This document shows, piece by piece, positions 1 to 11,632 of a DNA stretch of 64,000 bases. Position 1 is the first letter of the stretch; every line of letters begins with the position of its first letter. Source of the DNA: Metallyticus violacea (Eukaryota > Arthropoda > Insecta > Mantodea > Metallyticidae); contig CM060834.1 of assembly GCA_030762175.1 (NCBI GenBank), forward strand, positions 64,275,501-64,339,500. Direction: 5' to 3'. The notes under the pieces were generated by a model. That model saw only the letters and a program-made list of their open reading frames with translations. It was not told the DNA's origin and ran no database searches. The translations under genes and the position numbers were made by a program.

Positions 1-120
1 CATATTATGCGCAAAGAATCTCGAAAAGAAAAAAATTTTTTTTCGAAGTTTGGAAACTTCGTTAGAATCACTTTTTTTCCGTTCTTATTTGAGATAACTT
101 GTTCTCTTTCATTATACTAG
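1..120 (+). repeat. Partial satellite monomer at window edge
   Basis: The window opens inside a monomer, at the CATATTATGCGC segment, and this copy ends at base 120. The array therefore continues to the left of the window. Confidence 0.95.
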
Positions 121-1448
121 TTTGATAGCCTTAGACAAGCATATTATGCGCAAAGAATCTCGAAAAGAAAAAAATTTTTTTTCGAAGTTTGGAAACTTCG
201 TTGGAATCACTTTTTTCCGTTTTTATTTAAGATTACTGGTTCTCTTTCATTATACTAGTTTGATAGCCTCAGACAAGCATATTATGCGCAAAGAATGTCG
301 AAAAGAAAAAAATTTTATTTCGAAGTTTGGAAACTTCGTTAGAATCACTTTTTTTCCGTTCTTATTTGAGATAACTGGTTCTCTTTCATTATACTAGTTT
401 GATAGCCTTAGACAAGCATATTATGCGCAAAGAATCTCGAAAAGAAAAAAAATTTTTTTCGAAGTTTGGAAACTTCGTTAGAATCACTTTTTTTCCGTTC
501 TTATTTAAGATTACTGGTTCTCTTTCATTATACTAGTTTGATAGCCTCAGACAAGCATATTATGCGCAAAGAATCTCGAAAAGAAAAAAATTTTTTTTCG
601 AAGTTTGGAAACTTCGTTAGAATCACTTTTTTTCCGTTGTTATTTGAGATAACTTGTTCTCTTTCATTATACTAGTTTGATAGCCTTAGACAAGCATATT
701 ATGCGCAAAGAATCTCGAAAAGAAAAAAATTTTTTTTCGAAGTTTGGAAACTTCGTTGGAATCACTTTTTTTCCGTTCTTATTTAAGATTACTGGTTCTC
801 TTTCATTATACTAGTTTGATAGCCTCAGACAAGCATATTATGCGCAAAGAATGTCGAAAAGAAAAAAATTTTATTTCGAAGTTTGGAAACTTCGTTAGAA
901 TCACTTTTTTTCCGTTCTTATTTGAGATAACTGGTTCTCTTTCATTATACTAGTTTGATAGCCTCAGAGAAGCATATTATGCGCAAAGAATCTCTAAAAG
1001 AAAAAATTTTTTTTTCGAAGTTTGGAAACTTCGTTAGAATCACTTTTTTTCCGTTCTTATTTGAGATAACTGGTTCTCCTTCATTATACTAGTTTGATAG
1101 CCTCAGAAAATCATAGAAAATCATAGGTACGTTCTTATTTGAGATAACTGGTTCTCCTTCATTATACTAGTTTGATAGCCTCAGAAAATCATAGGTATGC
1201 GCAAAGAATCTCGAAAAGAAAAAAATTTTTTTCGAAGTTTGGAAACTTCGTTAGAATCACTTTTTTTCCGTTCTTATTTGAGATAACTGGTTCTCTTTCA
1301 TTATACTAGTTTGATAGCCTTAGACAAGCATATTATGCGCAAAGAATCTCGAAAAGAAAAAAAATTTTTTTCGAAGTTTGGAAACTTCGTTAGAATCACT
1401 TTTTTTCCGTTCTTATTTGAGATAACTTGTTCTCTTTCATTATACTAG
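121..1448 (+). repeat. HOR-A unit 1 (1,328 bp, ten-unit form)
   Basis: First of three successive HOR-A copies. The class order is: a GTTGG monomer with a shortened T tract and CCGTTTTTA; an AATGTCG monomer; a TTAGAC/AAGATT monomer; a CCGTTGTTA monomer; a second GTTGG monomer; a second AATGTCG monomer; a CAGAGAAG/CTCTAAAAG monomer; the 78-bp truncated unit; and a GGTATGCG monomer. This copy carries one extra ordinary monomer before the next unit, which explains 1,328 rather than 1,189 bp. Confidence 0.88.
1093..1170 (+). repeat. 78-bp truncated monomer 1
   Basis: Bases 16 to about 98 of the normal monomer are replaced by two copies of GAAAATCATA plus GGTA. The A7T8 tract, TGCGCA and the dyad are all missing. 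The flanking GTTCTCC end and the ACTAG joint are kept. The next monomer carries one GAAAATCATA-GGTA. Confidence 0.95.
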
Positions 1449-2777
1449 TTTGATAGCCTTAGACAAGCATATTATGCGCAAAGAATCTCGAAAAGAAAAA
1501 AATTTTTTTTCGAAGTTTGGAAACTTCGTTGGAATCACTTTTTTCCGTTTTTATTTAAGATTACTGGTTCTCTTTCATTATACTAGTTTGATAGCCTCAG
1601 ACAAGCATATTATGCGCAAAGAATGTCGAAAAGAAAAAAATTTTATTTCGAAGTTTGGAAACTTCGTTAGAATCACTTTTTTTCCGTTCTTATTTGAGAT
1701 AACTGGTTCTCTTTCATTATACTAGTTTGATAGCCTTAGACAAGCATATTATGCGCAAAGAATCTCGAAAAGAAAAAAAATTTTTTTCGAAGTTTGGAAA
1801 CTTCGTTAGAATCACTTTTTTTCCGTTCTTATTTAAGATTACTGGTTCTCTTTCATTATACTAGTTTGATAGCCTCAGACAAGCATATTATGCGCAAAGA
1901 ATCTCGAAAAGAAAAAAATTTTTTTTCGAAGTTTGGAAACTTCGTTAGAATCACTTTTTTTCCGTTGTTATTTGAGATAACTTGTTCTCTTTCATTATAC
2001 TAGTTTGATAGCCTTAGACAAGCATATTATGCGCAAAGAATCTCGAAAAGAAAAAAATTTTTTTTCGAAGTTTGGAAACTTCGTTAGAATCACTTTTTTT
2101 CCGTTGTTATTTGAGATAACTTGTTCTCTTTCATTATACTAGTTTGATAGCCTTAGACAAGCATATTATGCGCAAAGAATCTCGAAAAGAAAAAAATTTT
2201 TTTTCGAAGTTTGGAAACTTCGTTGGAATCACTTTTTTTCCGTTCTTATTTAAGATTACTGGTTCTCTTTCATTATACTAGTTTGATAGCCTCAGACAAG
2301 CATATTATGCGCAAAGAATGTCGAAAAGAAAAAAATTTTATTTCGAAGTTTGGAAACTTCGTTAGAATCACTTTTTTTCCGTTCTTATTTGAGATAACTG
2401 GTTCTCTTTCATTATACTAGTTTGATAGCCTCAGAGAAGCATATTATGCGCAAAGAATCTCTAAAAGAAAAAATTTTTTTTTCGAAGTTTGGAAACTTCG
2501 TTAGAATCACTTTTTTTCCGTTCTTATTTGAGATAACTGGTTCTCCTTCATTATACTAGTTTGATAGCCTCAGAAAATCATAGAAAATCATAGGTACGTT
2601 CTTATTTGAGATAACTGGTTCTCCTTCATTATACTAGTTTGATAGCCTCAGAAAATCATAGGTATGCGCAAAGAATCTCGAAAAGAAAAAAATTTTTTTT
2701 CGAAGTTTGGAAACTTCGTTAGAATCACTTTTTTTCCGTTCTTATTTGAGATAACTTGTTCTCTTTCATTATACTAG
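1449..2777 (+). repeat. HOR-A unit 2 (1,329 bp, ten-unit form)
   Basis: Same class order as unit 1, but here the extra monomer is a second CCGTTGTTA copy in the middle of the unit (about 2010-2148). The neighbouring units therefore gained monomers at different places, which is what repeated out-of-register exchange between sister arrays would give. Confidence 0.88.
2560..2637 (+). repeat. 78-bp truncated monomer 2
   Basis: Same structure; 1,467 bp after the first (ten full monomers plus one short). Confidence 0.95.
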
Positions 2778-3966
2778 TTTGATAGCCTTAGACAAGCATA
2801 TTATGCGCAAAGAATCTCGAAAAGAAAAAAATTTTTTATCGAAGTTTGGAAACTTCGTTGGAATCACTTTTTTCCGTTTTTATTTAAGATTACTGGTTCT
2901 CTTTCATTATACTAGTTTGATAGCCTCAGACAAGCATATTATGCGCAAAGAATGTCGAAAAGAAAAAAATTTTATTTCGAAGTTTGGAAACTTCGTTAGA
3001 ATCACTTTTTTTCCGTTCTTATTTGAGATAACTGGTTCTCTTTCATTATACTAGTTTGATAGCCTTAGACAAGCATATTATGCGCAAAGAATCTCGAAAA
3101 GAAAAAAAATTATTTTCGAAGTTTGGAAACTTCGTTAGAATCACTTTTTTTCCGTTCTTATTTAAGATTACTGGTTCTCTTTCATTATACTAGTTTGATA
3201 GCCTCAGACAAGCATATTATGCGCAAAGAATCTCGAAAAGAAAAAAATTTTTTTTCGAAGTTTGGAAACTTCGTTAGAATCACTTTTTTTCCGTTGTTAT
3301 TTGAGATAACTTGTTCTCTTTCATTATACTAGTTTGATAGCCTTAGACAAGCATATTATGCGCAAAGAATCTCGAAAAGAAAAAAATTTTTTTTCGAAGT
3401 TTGGAAACTTCGTTGGAATCACTTTTTTTCCGTTCTTATTTAAGATTACTGGTTCTCTTTCATTATACTAGTTTGATAGCCTCAGACAAGCATATTATGC
3501 GCAAAGAATGTCGAAAAGAAAAAAATTTTATTTCGAAGTTTGGAAACTTCGTTAGAATCACTTTTTTTCCGTTCTTATTTGAGATAACTGGTTCTCTTTC
3601 ATTATACTAGTTTGATAGCCTCAGAGAAGCATATTATGCGCAAAGAATCTCTAAAAGAAAAAATTTTTTTTTCGAAGTTTGGAAACTTCGTTAGAATCAC
3701 TTTTTTTCCGTTCTTATTTGAGATAACTGGTTCTCCTTCATTATACTAGTTTGATAGCCTCAGCAAATCATAGAAAATCATAGGTACGTTCTTATTTGAG
3801 ATAACTGGTTCTCCTTCATTATACTAGTTTGATAGCCTCAGAAAATCATAGGTATGCGCAAAGAATCTCGAAAAGAAAAAAATTTTTTTCGAAGTTTGGA
3901 AACTTCGTTAGAATCACTTTTTTTCCGTTCTTATTTGAGATAACTGGTTCTCTTTCATTATACTAG
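2778..3966 (+). repeat. HOR-A unit 3 (1,189 bp, nine-unit basic form)
   Basis: The cleanest nine-unit form: one 138-bp monomer, seven of 139 bp and one of 78 bp sum to 1,189 bp. It matches 39415-40603 at a constant offset of 36,637 bp. It is followed directly by HOR-B, as is the distant copy. Confidence 0.9.
3750..3827 (+). repeat. 78-bp truncated monomer 3
   Basis: 1,190 bp after the previous one. First filler repeat is CAGCAAATCATA rather than CAGAAAATCATA. Confidence 0.95.
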
Positions 3967-5494
3967 TTTGATAGCATCAGACAAGCATATTATGCGCAAA
4001 GAATCTCGAAAAAAAAAAATTTTTTTTCGAAGTTTGGAAACTTCCTTAGAATCACTTTTTTTCCATTCTTATTTAAGATTACTGGTTCTCTTTCATTATA
4101 CTAGTTTGATAGCCTCAGACAAGCATATTATGCGCAAAGAATCTCGAAACGAAAAAAATTTTTTTTCGAAGTTTGGAAACTTCGTTAGAATCACTTTTTT
4201 TCCGTTCTTATTTAAGATAACTTGTTCTCTTTCATTATACTAGTTTGATAGCCTTAGACAAGCATATTATGCGCAAAGAATCTCGAAAAGAAAAAAATTT
4301 TTTTTCGAAGTTTGGAAACTTCGTTAGAATCACTTTTTTTCCGTTCTTATTTGAGATAACTGGTTCTCTTTCATTATACTAGTTTGATAGCCTCAGACAA
4401 GCATATTATGCGCAAAGAATCTCGAAAAGAAAAAAATTTTTTTTCGAAGTTTGGAAACTTCCTTAGAATCACTTTTTTTCCATTCTTATTTGAGATAACT
4501 TGTTCTCTTTCATTATACTTGTTTGATAGCCTCAGACAAGCATATTATGCGCAAAGAATGTCGAAAAGAAAAAAATTTTATTTCGAAGTTTGGAAACTTC
4601 GTTAGAATCACTTTTTTTCCGTTCTTATTTGAGATAACTGGTTCTCTTTCATTATACTAGTTTGATAGCCTCAGAGAAGCATATTATGCGCAAAGAATCT
4701 CTAAAAGAAAAAATTTTTTTTTCGAAGTTTGGAAACTTCGTTAGAATCACTTTTTTTCCGTTCTTATTTGAGATAACTGGTTCTCTTTCATTATACTAGT
4801 TTGATAGCCTCAGACAAGCATATTATGCGCAAAGAATCTCGAAAAGAAAAAAATTTTTTTTCGAAGTTTGGAAACTTCCTTAGAATCACTTTTTTTCCAT
4901 TCTTATTTAAGATTACTGGTTCTCTTTCATTATACTAGTTTGATAGCCTCAGACAAGCATATTATGCGCAAAGAATCTCGAAAAGAAAAAAATTTTTTTT
5001 CGAAGTTTCGAAACTTCGTTAGAATCACTTTTTTTCCGTTCTTATTTGAGATAACTTGTTCTCTTTCATTATACTAGTTTGATAGCCTTAGACAAGCATA
5101 TTATGCGCAAAGAATCTCGAAAAGAAAAAAAATTTTTTTCGAAGTTTGGAAACTTCGTTGGAATCACATTTTTTCCGTTCTTATTTAAGATTACTGGTTC
5201 TCTTTCATTATACTAGTTTGATAGCCTCAGACAAGCATATTATGCGCAAAGAATGTCGAAAAGAAAAAAATTTTATTTCGAAGTTTGGAAACTTCGTTAG
5301 AATCACTTTTTTTCCGTTCTTATTTGAGATAACTGGTTCTCTTTCATTATACTACTTTGATAGCCTCAGAAAAGCATATTATGCGCAAAGAATCTCGAAA
5401 AGAAAAATATTTTTTTTCGAAGATTGGAAACCTCGTTAGAATCACTTTTTTTCCGTTCTTATTTGAGATAACTGGTTCTCTTTCATTATACTAG
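3967..5494 (+). repeat. HOR-B copy 1 (1,528 bp, eleven monomers)
   Basis: Opens with a GCATCAGAC monomer in which the G between the A runs is lost, leaving an unbroken A run. It ends with a monomer entered through ACTACTTTG and carrying the GATTGG/ACCTCG double change. It contains one perfect 18-bp palindrome (5001-5018). Matching copies lie at constant offsets of +7,666, +19,235 and +36,637 bp. Unlike the other full copies, this one is not followed by the 140-bp HOR-C monomer. Confidence 0.9.
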
Positions 5495-7010
5495 TTTGAT
5501 AGCCTTAGACAAGCATATTATGCGCAAAGAATGTCGAAAAGAATAAAATTTTTTTTCGAAGTTTGGAAACTTCGTTAGAATCACTTTTTTTCCGTTCTTA
5601 TTTATGATAACTTGTTCTCTTTCATTATACTAGTTTGATAGCCTTAGACAAGCATATTATGCGCAAAGACTCTCGAAAAGAAAAAAATTTTTTTTCGAAG
5701 TTTGGAAACTTCGTTAGAATCACTTTTTTCCGTTCTTATTTAAGATTACTGGTTCTCTTTCATTATACTAGTTTGATAGCCTCAGACAAGCATATTATGC
5801 GCAAAGAATCTCGAAAAGAAAAAATTTTTTTTTCGAAGTTTGGAAACTTCGTTAGAATCACTTTTTTTCCGTTCTTATTTGAGATAACTTGTTCTCTTTC
5901 ATTATACTAGTTTGATAGCTTCAGACAAGCATATTATGCGCAAAGAATCTCGAAAAGAAAAATTTTTTTTTTCGAAGTTTGGAAACTTTGTTAGAATCAC
6001 TTTTTTCCGTTCTTATTTTAGATAACTGGTTCTCTTTCATCAGAGCCTCAGACAAGCATATTATGCGCAAAGAATCTCGAAAAGAAAAAAAATTTTTTTC
6101 GAAGTTTGGAAACTTCCTTAGAGTCACTTTTTTTCCATTCTTATTTGAGATAACTTGTTCTCTTTCATTATACTTGTTTGATAGCCTCAGACAAGCATAT
6201 TATGCGCAAAGAATCTCGAAAAGAAAAAAATTTTTTTTCGAAGTTTGGAAACTTCGTTAGAATCACTTTTTTTCCGTTCTTATTTAAGATTACTGGTTCT
6301 CTTTCATTATACTAGTTTGATAGCCTCAGACAAGCATATTATGCGCAAAGAATCTCGAAAAGAAAAAAATTTTTTTTCGAAGTTTGGAAACTTCCTTAGA
6401 ATCACTTTTTTTCCATTCTTATTTGAGATAACTTGTTCTCTTTCATTATACTAGTTTGATAGCCTCAGACAAGCATATTATGCGCAAAGAATCTCGAAAA
6501 GAAAAAAATTTTTTTTCGAAGTTTGGAATCTTCCTTAGAATCACTTTTTTTCCATTCTTATTTGAGATAACTTGTTCTCTTTCATTATACTAGTTTGATA
6601 GCCTTAGACAAGCATATTATGCGCAAAGAATCTCGAAAAGAAAAAAATTTTTTTTCGAAGTTTGGAAACTTCGTTAGAATCACTTTTTTTCCGTTCTTAT
6701 TTAAGATAACTTGTTCTCTTTCATTATACTAGTTTGATAGCCTTAGACAAGCATATTATGCACAAAGAATCTCGAAAAGAAAAAAATTTTTTTTCGAAGT
6801 TTGGAAACTTCGTTAGAATCACTTTTTTTCCGTTCTTATTTGAGATAACTGGTTCTCTTTCATTATACTAGTTTGATAGCCTCAGACAAGCATATTATGC
6901 ACAAAGAATCTCGAAAAGAAAAAAATTTTTTTTCGAAGTTATGAAACTTCCTTAGAATCACTTTTTTTCCATTCTTATTTGAGATAACTTGTTCTCTTTC
7001 ATTATACTAG
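5495..7010 (+). repeat. Disordered satellite stretch without clear HOR
   Basis: Eleven monomers that follow no recurring class order. Unique or rare changes include AATAAAA in the A tract near 5543, a junction deletion at 6036-6047, TTTGGAATCTTCC near 6525, GTTATGAAAC near 6939 and TATGCACAAAG at about 6758, 6898 and 7038 (the last just beyond the segment). It shares the GGAATCTTCC variant with about 35776, which suggests an old relationship to the 35.2-36.3 kb block. Confidence 0.8.
6036..6047 (+). repeat. Monomer junction deletion (about 11 bp net loss)
   Basis: The normal joint, TTCATTATACTAGTTTGATAG, is replaced by TTCATCAGAG. This removes the ACTAGT site and shortens the monomer pair by 11 bp. 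I found no other copy of this junction. It also opens an incidental minus-strand frame at about 5921-6127, which has no gene-like property. Confidence 0.85.
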
Positions 7011-7150
7011 TTTGAATAGCCTCAGACAAGCATATTATGCACAAAGAATCTCGAAAAGAAAAAAATTTTTTTTCTAAGTTTGGAAACTTCCTTAGAATCA
7101 CTTTTTTTCCATTCTTATTTGAGATAACTTGATCTCTTTCATTATACTAG
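7011..7150 (+). repeat. 140-bp '+A' monomer (TTTGAATAGCC class), first of twelve
   Basis: One extra A at the start gives TTTGAATAGCC and a length of 140 bp. The class usually also carries TTCTAAG before the dyad and ends ACTTGATCTC. Starts are at 7011, 13161, 17983, 20762, 24730, 27508, 31398, 42132, 46996, 52693, 55888 and 58946. It marks the left edge of HOR-C and of the 3.1-kb units on the right, so it is a useful phase marker. Confidence 0.9.
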
Positions 7151-8618
7151 TTTGATAGCCTTAGACAAGCATATTATGCGCAAAGAATCTCGAAAAGAAA
7201 AAATTTTTTTTTCGAAGTTTGGAAACTTCGTTAGAATCACTTTTTTTCCGTTCTTATTTAAGATTACTGGTTCTCTTTCATTATAATAGTTTGATAGCCT
7301 CAGACAAGCATATTATGCGCAAAGAATCTCGAAAAGAAAAAAATTTTTTTTCGAAGTTTGGAAACTTCGTTAGAATCACTTTTTTTCCGTTCTTATTTGA
7401 GATAACTTGTTCTCTTTCATTATACTAGTTTGATAGCCTTAGACAAGCATATTATGCGCAAAGAATCTCGAAAAGAAAAAAATTTTTTTTCGAAGTTTGG
7501 AAACTTAGTTGGAATCACTTTTTTTCCGTTCTTATTTAAGATTACTGGTTCTCTTTCATTATACTAGTTGGATAGCCTCAGACAAGCATATTATGCGCAA
7601 AGAATGTCGAAAAGAAAAAGATTTTATTTCGAAGTTTGGAAACTTCGTTAGAATCACTTTTTTTCCGTTCTTATTTGAAATAACTGGTTCTCTTTCATTA
7701 TACTAGTTTGATAGCCTTAGACAAGCATATTATGCGCAAAGAATCTAGAAAAGAAAAAAATTTTTTTTCGAAGTTTGGAAACTTCGTTAGAATCACTTTT
7801 TTTCCGTTGTTATTTGAGATAACTTGTTCTCTTTCATTATACTAGTTTGATAGCCTTAGACAAGCATATTATGCGCAAAGAATCTCGAAAAGAAAAAAAT
7901 TTTTTTTCGAAGTTTGGAAACTTCGTTGGAATCACTTTTTTTCCGTTCTTATTTAAGATTACTGGTTCTCTTTCATTATACTAGTTTGATAGCCTCAGAC
8001 AAGCATATTATGCGCAAAGAATGTCGAAAAGAAAAAAATTTTATTTCGAAGTTTGGAAACTTCGTTAGAATCACTTTTTTTCCGTTCTTATTTGAGATAA
8101 CTGGTTCTCTTTCATTATACTAGTTTGATAGCCTGAGAGAAGCATATTATGCGCAAAGAATCTCTAAAAGAAAAAATTTTTTTTTCGAAGTTTGGAAACT
8201 TCGTTAGAATCACTTTTTTTCCGTTCTTATTTGAGATAACTGGTTCTCCTTCATTATACTAGTTTGATAGCCTCAGAAAATCATAGAAAATCATAGGTAC
8301 GTTCTTATTTGAGATAACTGGTTCTCCTTCATTATACTAGTTTGATAGCCTCAGAAAATCATAGGTATGCGCAAAGAATCTCGAAAAGAAAAAAATTTTT
8401 TTCGAAGTTTGGAAACTTTGTTAGAATCACTTTTTTTCCGTTCTTATTTGAGATAACTGGTTCTCTTTCATTATACTAGTTTGATAGCATCAGACAAGCA
8501 TATTATGCGCAAAGAATCTCGAAAAGAAAAAAATTTTTTTTCGAAGTTTGGAAACTTCGTTAGAATCACTTTTTTTCCGTTCTTATTTGAGATAACTTGT
8601 TCTCTTTCATTATACTAG
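7151..8618 (+). repeat. HOR-C head joined to HOR-A tail
   Basis: The monomers after 7150 follow the HOR-C opening order, including the CTTAGTTGG monomer near 7506 and its AGTTGGATAG joint. They then switch to the HOR-A order (CCGTTGTTA, GTTGG, AATGTCG, CAGAGAAG, 78-bp unit, GGTATGCG). A GCATCAGAC monomer closes the stretch at 8480-8618. This is a natural fusion of the two HOR types. Confidence 0.75.
8263..8340 (+). repeat. 78-bp truncated monomer 4
   Basis: Located in the HOR-C/HOR-A fusion; 4,513 bp from the previous one, beyond HOR-B and the disordered stretch. Confidence 0.95.
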
Positions 8619-9034
8619 TTTGATAGCCTTAGACAAGCATATTATGCGCAAAGAATCTCGAAAAGAAAAAAATTTTTTTTCGAAGTTTGGAAACTTCGTT
8701 GGAATCACTTTTTTCCGTTTTTATTTAAGATTACTGGTTCTCTTTCATTATACTAGTTTGATAGCCTCAGACAAGCATATTATGCGCAAAGAATGTCGAA
8801 AAGAAAAAAATTTTATTTCGAAGTTTGGAAACTTCGTTAGAATCACTTTTTTTCCGTTCTTATTTGAGATAACTGGTTCTCTTTCATTATACTAGTTTGA
8901 TAGCCTTAGACAAGCATATTATGCGCAAAGAATCTCGTAAAGAAAAAAAATTTTTTTCGAAGTTTGGAAACTTCGTTATAATCACTTTTTTTCCGTTCTT
9001 ATTTAAGATTACTGGTTCTCTTTCATTATACTAG
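8619..9034 (+). repeat. Three-monomer start of a HOR-A unit
   Basis: The first three HOR-A classes (GTTGG with CCGTTTTTA, AATGTCG, and TTAGAC with AAGATT) are present. The third carries private changes, CTCGTAAAG and GTTATAATC near 8936-8980. The order continues into the 4,961-bp duplication. Confidence 0.8.
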
Positions 9035-9590
9035 TTTGATAGCCTCAGACAAGCATATTATGCGCAAAGAATCTCGAAAAGAAAAAAATTTTTTTTCGAA
9101 GTTTGGAAACTTCGTTAGAATCACTTTTTTTCCGTTGTTATTTGAGATAACTTGTTCTCTTTCATTATACTAGTTTGATAGCCTTAGACAAGCATATTAT
9201 GCGCAAAGAATCTCGAAAAGAAAAAAATTTTTTTTCGAAGTTTGGAAACTTCGTTGGAATCACTTTTTTTCCGTTCTTATTTAAGATTACTGGTTCTCTT
9301 TCATTATACTAGTTTGATAGCCTCAGACAAGCATATTATGCGCAAAGAATGTCGAAAAGAAAAAAATTTTATTTCGAAGTTTGGAAACTTCGTTAGAATC
9401 ACTTTTTTTCCGTTCTTATTTGAGATAACTGGTTCTCTTTCATTATACTAGTTTGATAGCCTCAGAGAAGCATATTATGCGCAAAGAATCTCTAAAAGAA
9501 AAATTTTTTTTTTCGAAGTTTGGAAACTTCGTTAGAATCACTTTTTTTCCGTTCTTATTTGAGATAACTGGTTCTCCTTCATTATACTAG

Positions 9591-9668
9591 TTTGATAGCC
9601 TCAGAAAATCATAGAAAATCATAGGTACGTTCTTATTTGAGATAACTGGTTCTCCTTCATTATACTAG
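9591..9668 (+). repeat. 78-bp truncated monomer 5
   Basis: 1,328 bp after the previous one; first in the 4,961-bp copy 1. Confidence 0.95.
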
Positions 9669-10502
9669 TTTGATAGCCTCAGAAAATCATAGGTATGCGC
9701 AAAGAATCTCGAAAAGAAAAAAATTTTTTTCGAAGTTTGGAAACTTCGTTAGAATCACTTTTTTTCCGTTCTTATTTGAGATAACTGGTTCTCTTTCATT
9801 ATACTAGTTTGATAGCCTTAGACAAGCATATTATGCGCAAAGAATCTCGAAAAGAAAAAAAATTTTTTTCGAAGTTTGGAAACTTCGTTAGAATCACTTT
9901 TTTTCCGTTCTTATTTAAGATTACTGGTTCTCTTTCATTATACTAGTTTGATAGCCTCAGACAAGCATATTATGCGCAAAGAATCTCGAAAAGAAAAAAT
10001 TTTTTTTTCGAAGTTTGGAAACTTCGTTAGAATCACTTTTTTTCCGTTGTTATTTGAGATAACTTGTTCTCTTTCATTATACTAGTTTGATAGCCTTAGA
10101 CAAGCATATTATGCGCAAAGAATCTCGAAAAGAAAAAAATTTTTTTTCGAAGTTTGGAAACTTCGTTGGAATCACTTTTTTTCCGTTCTTATTTAAGATT
10201 ACTGGTTCTCTTTCATTATACTAGTTTGATAGCCTCAGACAAGCATATTATGCGCAAAGAATGTCGAAAAGAAAAAAATTTTATTTCGAAGTTTGGAAAC
10301 TTCGTTAGAATCACTTTTTTTCCGTTCTTATTTGAGATAACTGGTTTTCTTTCATTATACTAGTTTGATAGCCTCAGAGAAGCATATTATGCGCAAAGAA
10401 TCTCTAAAAGAAAAAATTTTTTTTTCGAAGTTTGGAAACTTCGTTAGAATCACTTTTTTTCCGTTCTTATTTGAGATAACTGGTTCTCCTTCATTATACT
10501 AG

Positions 10503-10580
10503 TTTGATAGCCTCAGAAAATCATAGAAAATCATAGGTACGTTCTTATTTGAGATAACTGGTTCTCCTTCATTATACTAG
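10503..10580 (+). repeat. 78-bp truncated monomer 6
   Basis: 912 bp after the previous one: the seven-unit HOR-A form (six full monomers plus the short one). Confidence 0.95.
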
Positions 10581-11415
10581 TTTGATAGCCTCAGAAAATC
10601 ATAGGTATGCGCAAAGAATCTCGAAAAGAAAAAAATTTTTTTTCGAAGTTTGGAAACTTCGTTAGAATCACTTTTTTTCCGTTCTTATTTGAGATAACTT
10701 GTTCTCTTTCATTATACTAGTTTGATAGCCTTAGACAAGCATATTATGCGCAAAGAATCTCGAAAAGAAAAAAAATTTTTTTCGAAGTTTGGAAACTTCG
10801 TTAGAATCACTTTTTTTCCGTTCTTATTTAAGATTACTGGTTCTCTTTCATTATACTAGTTTGATAGCCTCAGACAAGCATATTATGCGCAAAGAATCTC
10901 GAAAAGAAAAAAATTTTTTTTCGAAGTTTGGAAACTTCGTTAGAATCACTTTTTTTCCGTTGTTATTTGAGATAACTTGTTCTCTTTCATTATACTAGTT
11001 TGATAGCCTTAGACAAGCATATTATGCGCAAAGAATCTCGAAAAGAAAAAAATTTTTTTTCGAAGTTTGGAAACTTCGTTGGAATCACTTTTTTTCCGTT
11101 CTTATTTAAGATTACTGGTTCTCTTTCATTATACTAGTTTGATAGCCTCAGACAAGCATATTATGCGCAAAGAATGTCGAAAAGAAAAAAATTTTATTTC
11201 GAAGTTTGGAAACTTCGTTAGAATCACTTTTTTTCCGTTCTTATTTGAGATAACTGGTTCTCTTTCATTATACTAGTTTGATAGCCTCAGAGAAGCATAT
11301 TATGCGCAAAGAATCTCTAAAAGAAAAAATTTTTTTTTCGAAGTTTGGAAACTTCGTTAGAATCACTTTTTTTCCGTTCTTATTTGAGATAACTGGTTCT
11401 CCTTCATTATACTAG

Positions 11416-11493
11416 TTTGATAGCCTCAGAAAATCATAGAAAATCATAGGTACGTTCTTATTTGAGATAACTGGTTCTCCTTCATTATACTAG
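11416..11493 (+). repeat. 78-bp truncated monomer 7
   Basis: 913 bp after the previous one, followed by one GGTATGCG monomer and HOR-B. Confidence 0.95.
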
Positions 11494-11632
11494 TTTGATA
11501 GCCTCAGAAAATCATAGGTATGCGCAAAGAATCTCGAAAAGAAAAAAATTTTTTTCGAAGTTTGGAAACTTCGTTAGAATCACTTTTTTTCCGTTCTTAT
11601 TTGAGATAACTGGTTCTCTTTCATTATACTAG

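Noticed and set aside
80..100. CENP-B box at CTTCGTTAGAATCACTT
   Set aside because: It has TTCG, four bases and an A as in the CENP-B box, but the required CGGG end is CACT; no copy seen with CGGG, and the reverse strand has none.
1093..1170. The 78-bp unit as a separate inserted element
   Set aside because: Both ends are normal monomer sequence in register and only the middle is replaced, so it is a truncated monomer with filler rather than an insertion.
5921..6127. Minus-strand frame of 68 codons
   Set aside because: It exists only because the junction deletion at 6036-6047 removes a stop; the translation is antisense satellite.
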